64,000 nucleotides of DNA from Afifella aestuarii (GTDB taxonomy: Bacteria; Pseudomonadota; Alphaproteobacteria; Rhizobiales; Afifellaceae), in NCBI RefSeq assembly GCF_004023665.1, contig NZ_SAUF01000002.1:434001-498000 (forward strand), written 5' to 3'. Of this stretch, positions 62,374-64,000 are shown in pieces. The notes beneath the pieces are model-generated. The model was not told the origin of the DNA. It did not search any database and saw only the letters and a list, made by a program, of their open reading frames with translations. Made by a program: the position numbers and the translations under genes. The number at the start of each line of letters is the position of its first letter. Within the stretch, counting starts at the first letter, position 1.

Positions 62374-64000
62374 TCAGGCAACCATCAGGTCTTCCAGGAA
62401 CTCCGAGCCGGGCTCCAAACCCGAAACGAGAGCCCGGTCGCGGGCGCGCGTCAGGGCGACGTAGAGGAGCTGGCGCTCCGTCGTCACCACCTCGTCGAGC
62501 TCGAACTCGTCGGCGACATCGGCGATGCGCTCCGCCAGCGGCAGCACACCCTCGTCGCAGGCCACGATGGCGACAGCCCGGAACTCCAGCCCCTTGGCAA
62601 GATGCATCGTGCCGACCAGCAGCCGCTCCTCGCCGTCGTCGCTTCGCCACTCCGACAGCGTGCGGATGGCAAGTCCGGCTTCTTCCGCAGCGGCGCGGGC
62701 GCGGGGAAGCTCGTTCGCGGAACGCACGAAGAGGCCGATCTCAGCCGGTGAGATCCCGTCCGCCACAGCGCGCTGCAGGAAGGCCGCCACCGCCGCCCGT
62801 TCGGTGGCCTCGTCCGCGGCAAGGACGACCACGGGCTCCGGCCCTTCGAAGACGGAAACCGTGCCGGCGCGCTCATCCTCCAGCCCGTCGACGTCGCGCA
62901 CATTCGGCGGCAGAAGCCGGTCGGCCGCACGCCGGATCTGGTGGGAGGTGCGGTAGTTCACCTTCAGCGTCGCTGAGCGGCCGCGCACGTCGATGCCGAG
63001 CCCCTTCCAGGAAAAAGGCTGCTGGAAGATGCGCTGGCCGATATCACCAGCAAAGAAGAGGGCGTCCGGCGCGTCGGGGGCGATCGCCGCCAGGAAGCGC
63101 AGCTCCGGCACGCCGAGATCCTGCGCCTCGTCGACGACGATATGGTCGAAGGGTTTTTCCGCGCGCGTTTCGTAGGCCGCCGCGACGGCGGCGAACATCG
63201 AAGCGGGCGTCATCAGCGCGCGGCGGGCGAGCGTGGCCCGCAGGCGCGAAAAAACCTCCCACAGCCGCTCGCGCTGCCGGGCCCCGAGCCGGTTCTTGCG
63301 GCCCATGCGCGGCACCTCGGCATAGGCTTCGGCGCGGTCGATCTGCCAGGCGTCGATGACATGTGCCCATTCGGAAAGGAGGAACTGCTGGGAAAAGCCG
63401 GTCTCACCCGCCTCTTCGGCCGCCTTCATCAGGCTGAGGCGGATCTGCTCCGGCTTGGCGAGCGCGGGCTCGCGGCCCGTGAGGAGGGAGTAGAGCTCTG
63501 CGCCGATCCGCTCGAACGAAGCGATGGTGACGCGCCGTAAAAGGTCCGCACGCTCTCCGAGGAGGATGCCGAGCTTCTCTTCAAGGGCGCGGGCCAAAGG
63601 ATCGGAAAAGGTGGTCAGGAGGATGCGCGCCTGCGGCTCCTGGTGAAGAAGGCGAGCAACGCGGTGGAGCGCGACGACGGTCTTGCCGGTTCCGGCCGAG
63701 CCGATGACGCGGGCCGGACCGGACCAGGCACGATCGACGACGCCGCGCTGCGCCGGGTGCAGGAAGACGGCCCATTTCTCGAAGGGCCAGTCGAGCGCCG
63801 CCTTCATTTCCTCCACGCCATCCAGCACGCGGAAGCGGCGCAGCGTGTCGGGATGCGCCAGCGGATCGGCCATCTGCGCGACCGCCGGATGCAGGATGCC
63901 CGTCGCGGCATATTCCAGGAGGGCTTCGGCCGCCTCGGCGGGCAGGTGCGGGGCGAGGGCGAAGAAGTCGTCCTCGCTCGCCGCCGCGACATCCGCCAGC
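62374..64000 (-). CDS. UvrD-like helicase, 5' end off window
   Basis: Superfamily 1 DNA helicase; 541 codons are in the window and the frame is open at base 64000, so the N-terminus is missing. Walker A is VIGSAGTGKTVVALHRVA, Walker B FDHIVVDEAQDLGVPEL, motif III-IV LFFAGDIGQRIFQQPFSW and VNYRTSHQIRRAADRLL, and motif V-VI VGTMHLAKGLEFRAVAIV with LLYVALTRARDRAL. Its role with the CRISPR locus, if any, is unknown; it is convergent with leader-repeat unit 5. It may be cargo of the same island or chromosomal. Confidence 0.88.
   Translation of the reverse strand, partial: LADVAAASEDDFFALAPHLPAEAAEALLEYAATGILHPAVAQMADPLAHPDTLRRFRVLDGVEEMKAALDWPFEKWAVFLHPAQRGVVDRAWSGPARVIGSAGTGKTVVALHRVARLLHQEPQARILLTTFSDPLARALEEKLGILLGERADLLRRVTIASFERIGAELYSLLTGREPALAKPEQIRLSLMKAAEEAGETGFSQQFLLSEWAHVIDAWQIDRAEAYAEVPRMGRKNRLGARQRERLWEVFSRLRATLARRALMTPASMFAAVAAAYETRAEKPFDHIVVDEAQDLGVPELRFLAAIAPDAPDALFFAGDIGQRIFQQPFSWKGLGIDVRGRSATLKVNYRTSHQIRRAADRLLPPNVRDVDGLEDERAGTVSVFEGPEPVVVLAADEATERAAVAAFLQRAVADGISPAEIGLFVRSANELPRARAAAEEAGLAIRTLSEWRSDDGEERLLVGTMHLAKGLEFRAVAIVACDEGVLPLAERIADVADEFELDEVVTTERQLLYVALTRARDRALVSGLEPGSEFLEDLMVA

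Overview
The window is GC-rich DNA from an alphaproteobacterium, most likely of the Hyphomicrobiales (Rhizobiales). The case rests on the gene content: several ABC uptake systems for osmolytes, amino acids, sugars, nickel and cobalamin; AMP nucleosidase; DUF1289 and DUF4405 proteins. A tRNA-His remnant with an A discriminator base, a trait of this class, agrees. The species cannot be named from the sequence alone.

The left part (1-43.8 kb) is ordinary chromosome. It holds the 5' part of an acyl-CoA-synthetase-like gene with a divergent AraC regulator (0-2.1 kb), a four-gene osmoprotectant ABC importer (2.4-6.1 kb) and amn (6.1-7.6 kb). Nine minus-strand genes (17.7-7.7 kb) follow: enolase-superfamily enzyme, LysR regulator, GlpD-like oxidase, amino-acid-type ABC importer, OYE/TMADH-type demethylase and HAD hydrolase. 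Next come a two-component system beside a small exported Arg/Asp-rich protein and a DUF4405 membrane protein (17.8-21.1 kb), then btuB-btuF-btuC-btuD-DUF1289 behind a cobalamin riboswitch (27.3-21.3 kb). A double-hotdog thioesterase, nikR and nikABCDE with a visible NikR-type operator (27.8-34.6 kb), a ribose-type sugar ABC operon with a divergent ROK regulator (40.5-34.6 kb), and a cupin-XRE regulator divergent from benE over two abutting palindromes complete this half.

At 43.9 kb a 3' tRNA-His remnant, followed by a tyrosine recombinase, marks what looks like one end of an integrative island. To its right lies an unusual type III CRISPR-Cas locus. It has an HD-less Cas10 with GGED instead of GGDD, three large RAMP proteins of which two are tandem fusions (46.8-54.0 kb), a DHH-type protein, and a CorA-like membrane protein with an intact GMN motif. 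An adaptation and processing set follows: cas2, a reverse-transcriptase-Cas1 gene split by a one-base frameshift, and cas6. Five leader-repeat units, all facing right, are interleaved with these genes. All five leaders carry two copies of the same 14-base motif at fixed distances from the first repeat. The CorA plus DHH pairing suggests signalling by a diffusible nucleotide to a membrane effector, with a phosphodiesterase as off-switch, as known for SAM-AMP type III systems. The window closes with the 3' part of a UvrD-like helicase gene.

How the CRISPR parts should work together (inference): Cas6 trims array transcripts at the repeat hairpin; Cas10 and the RAMP proteins form the crRNA-guided complex; Cas10 makes a second messenger on target binding; CorA responds in the membrane; the DHH protein removes the messenger; RT-Cas1 with Cas2 would add spacers, possibly from RNA, if the frameshift is real but bypassed or is a sequencing error.
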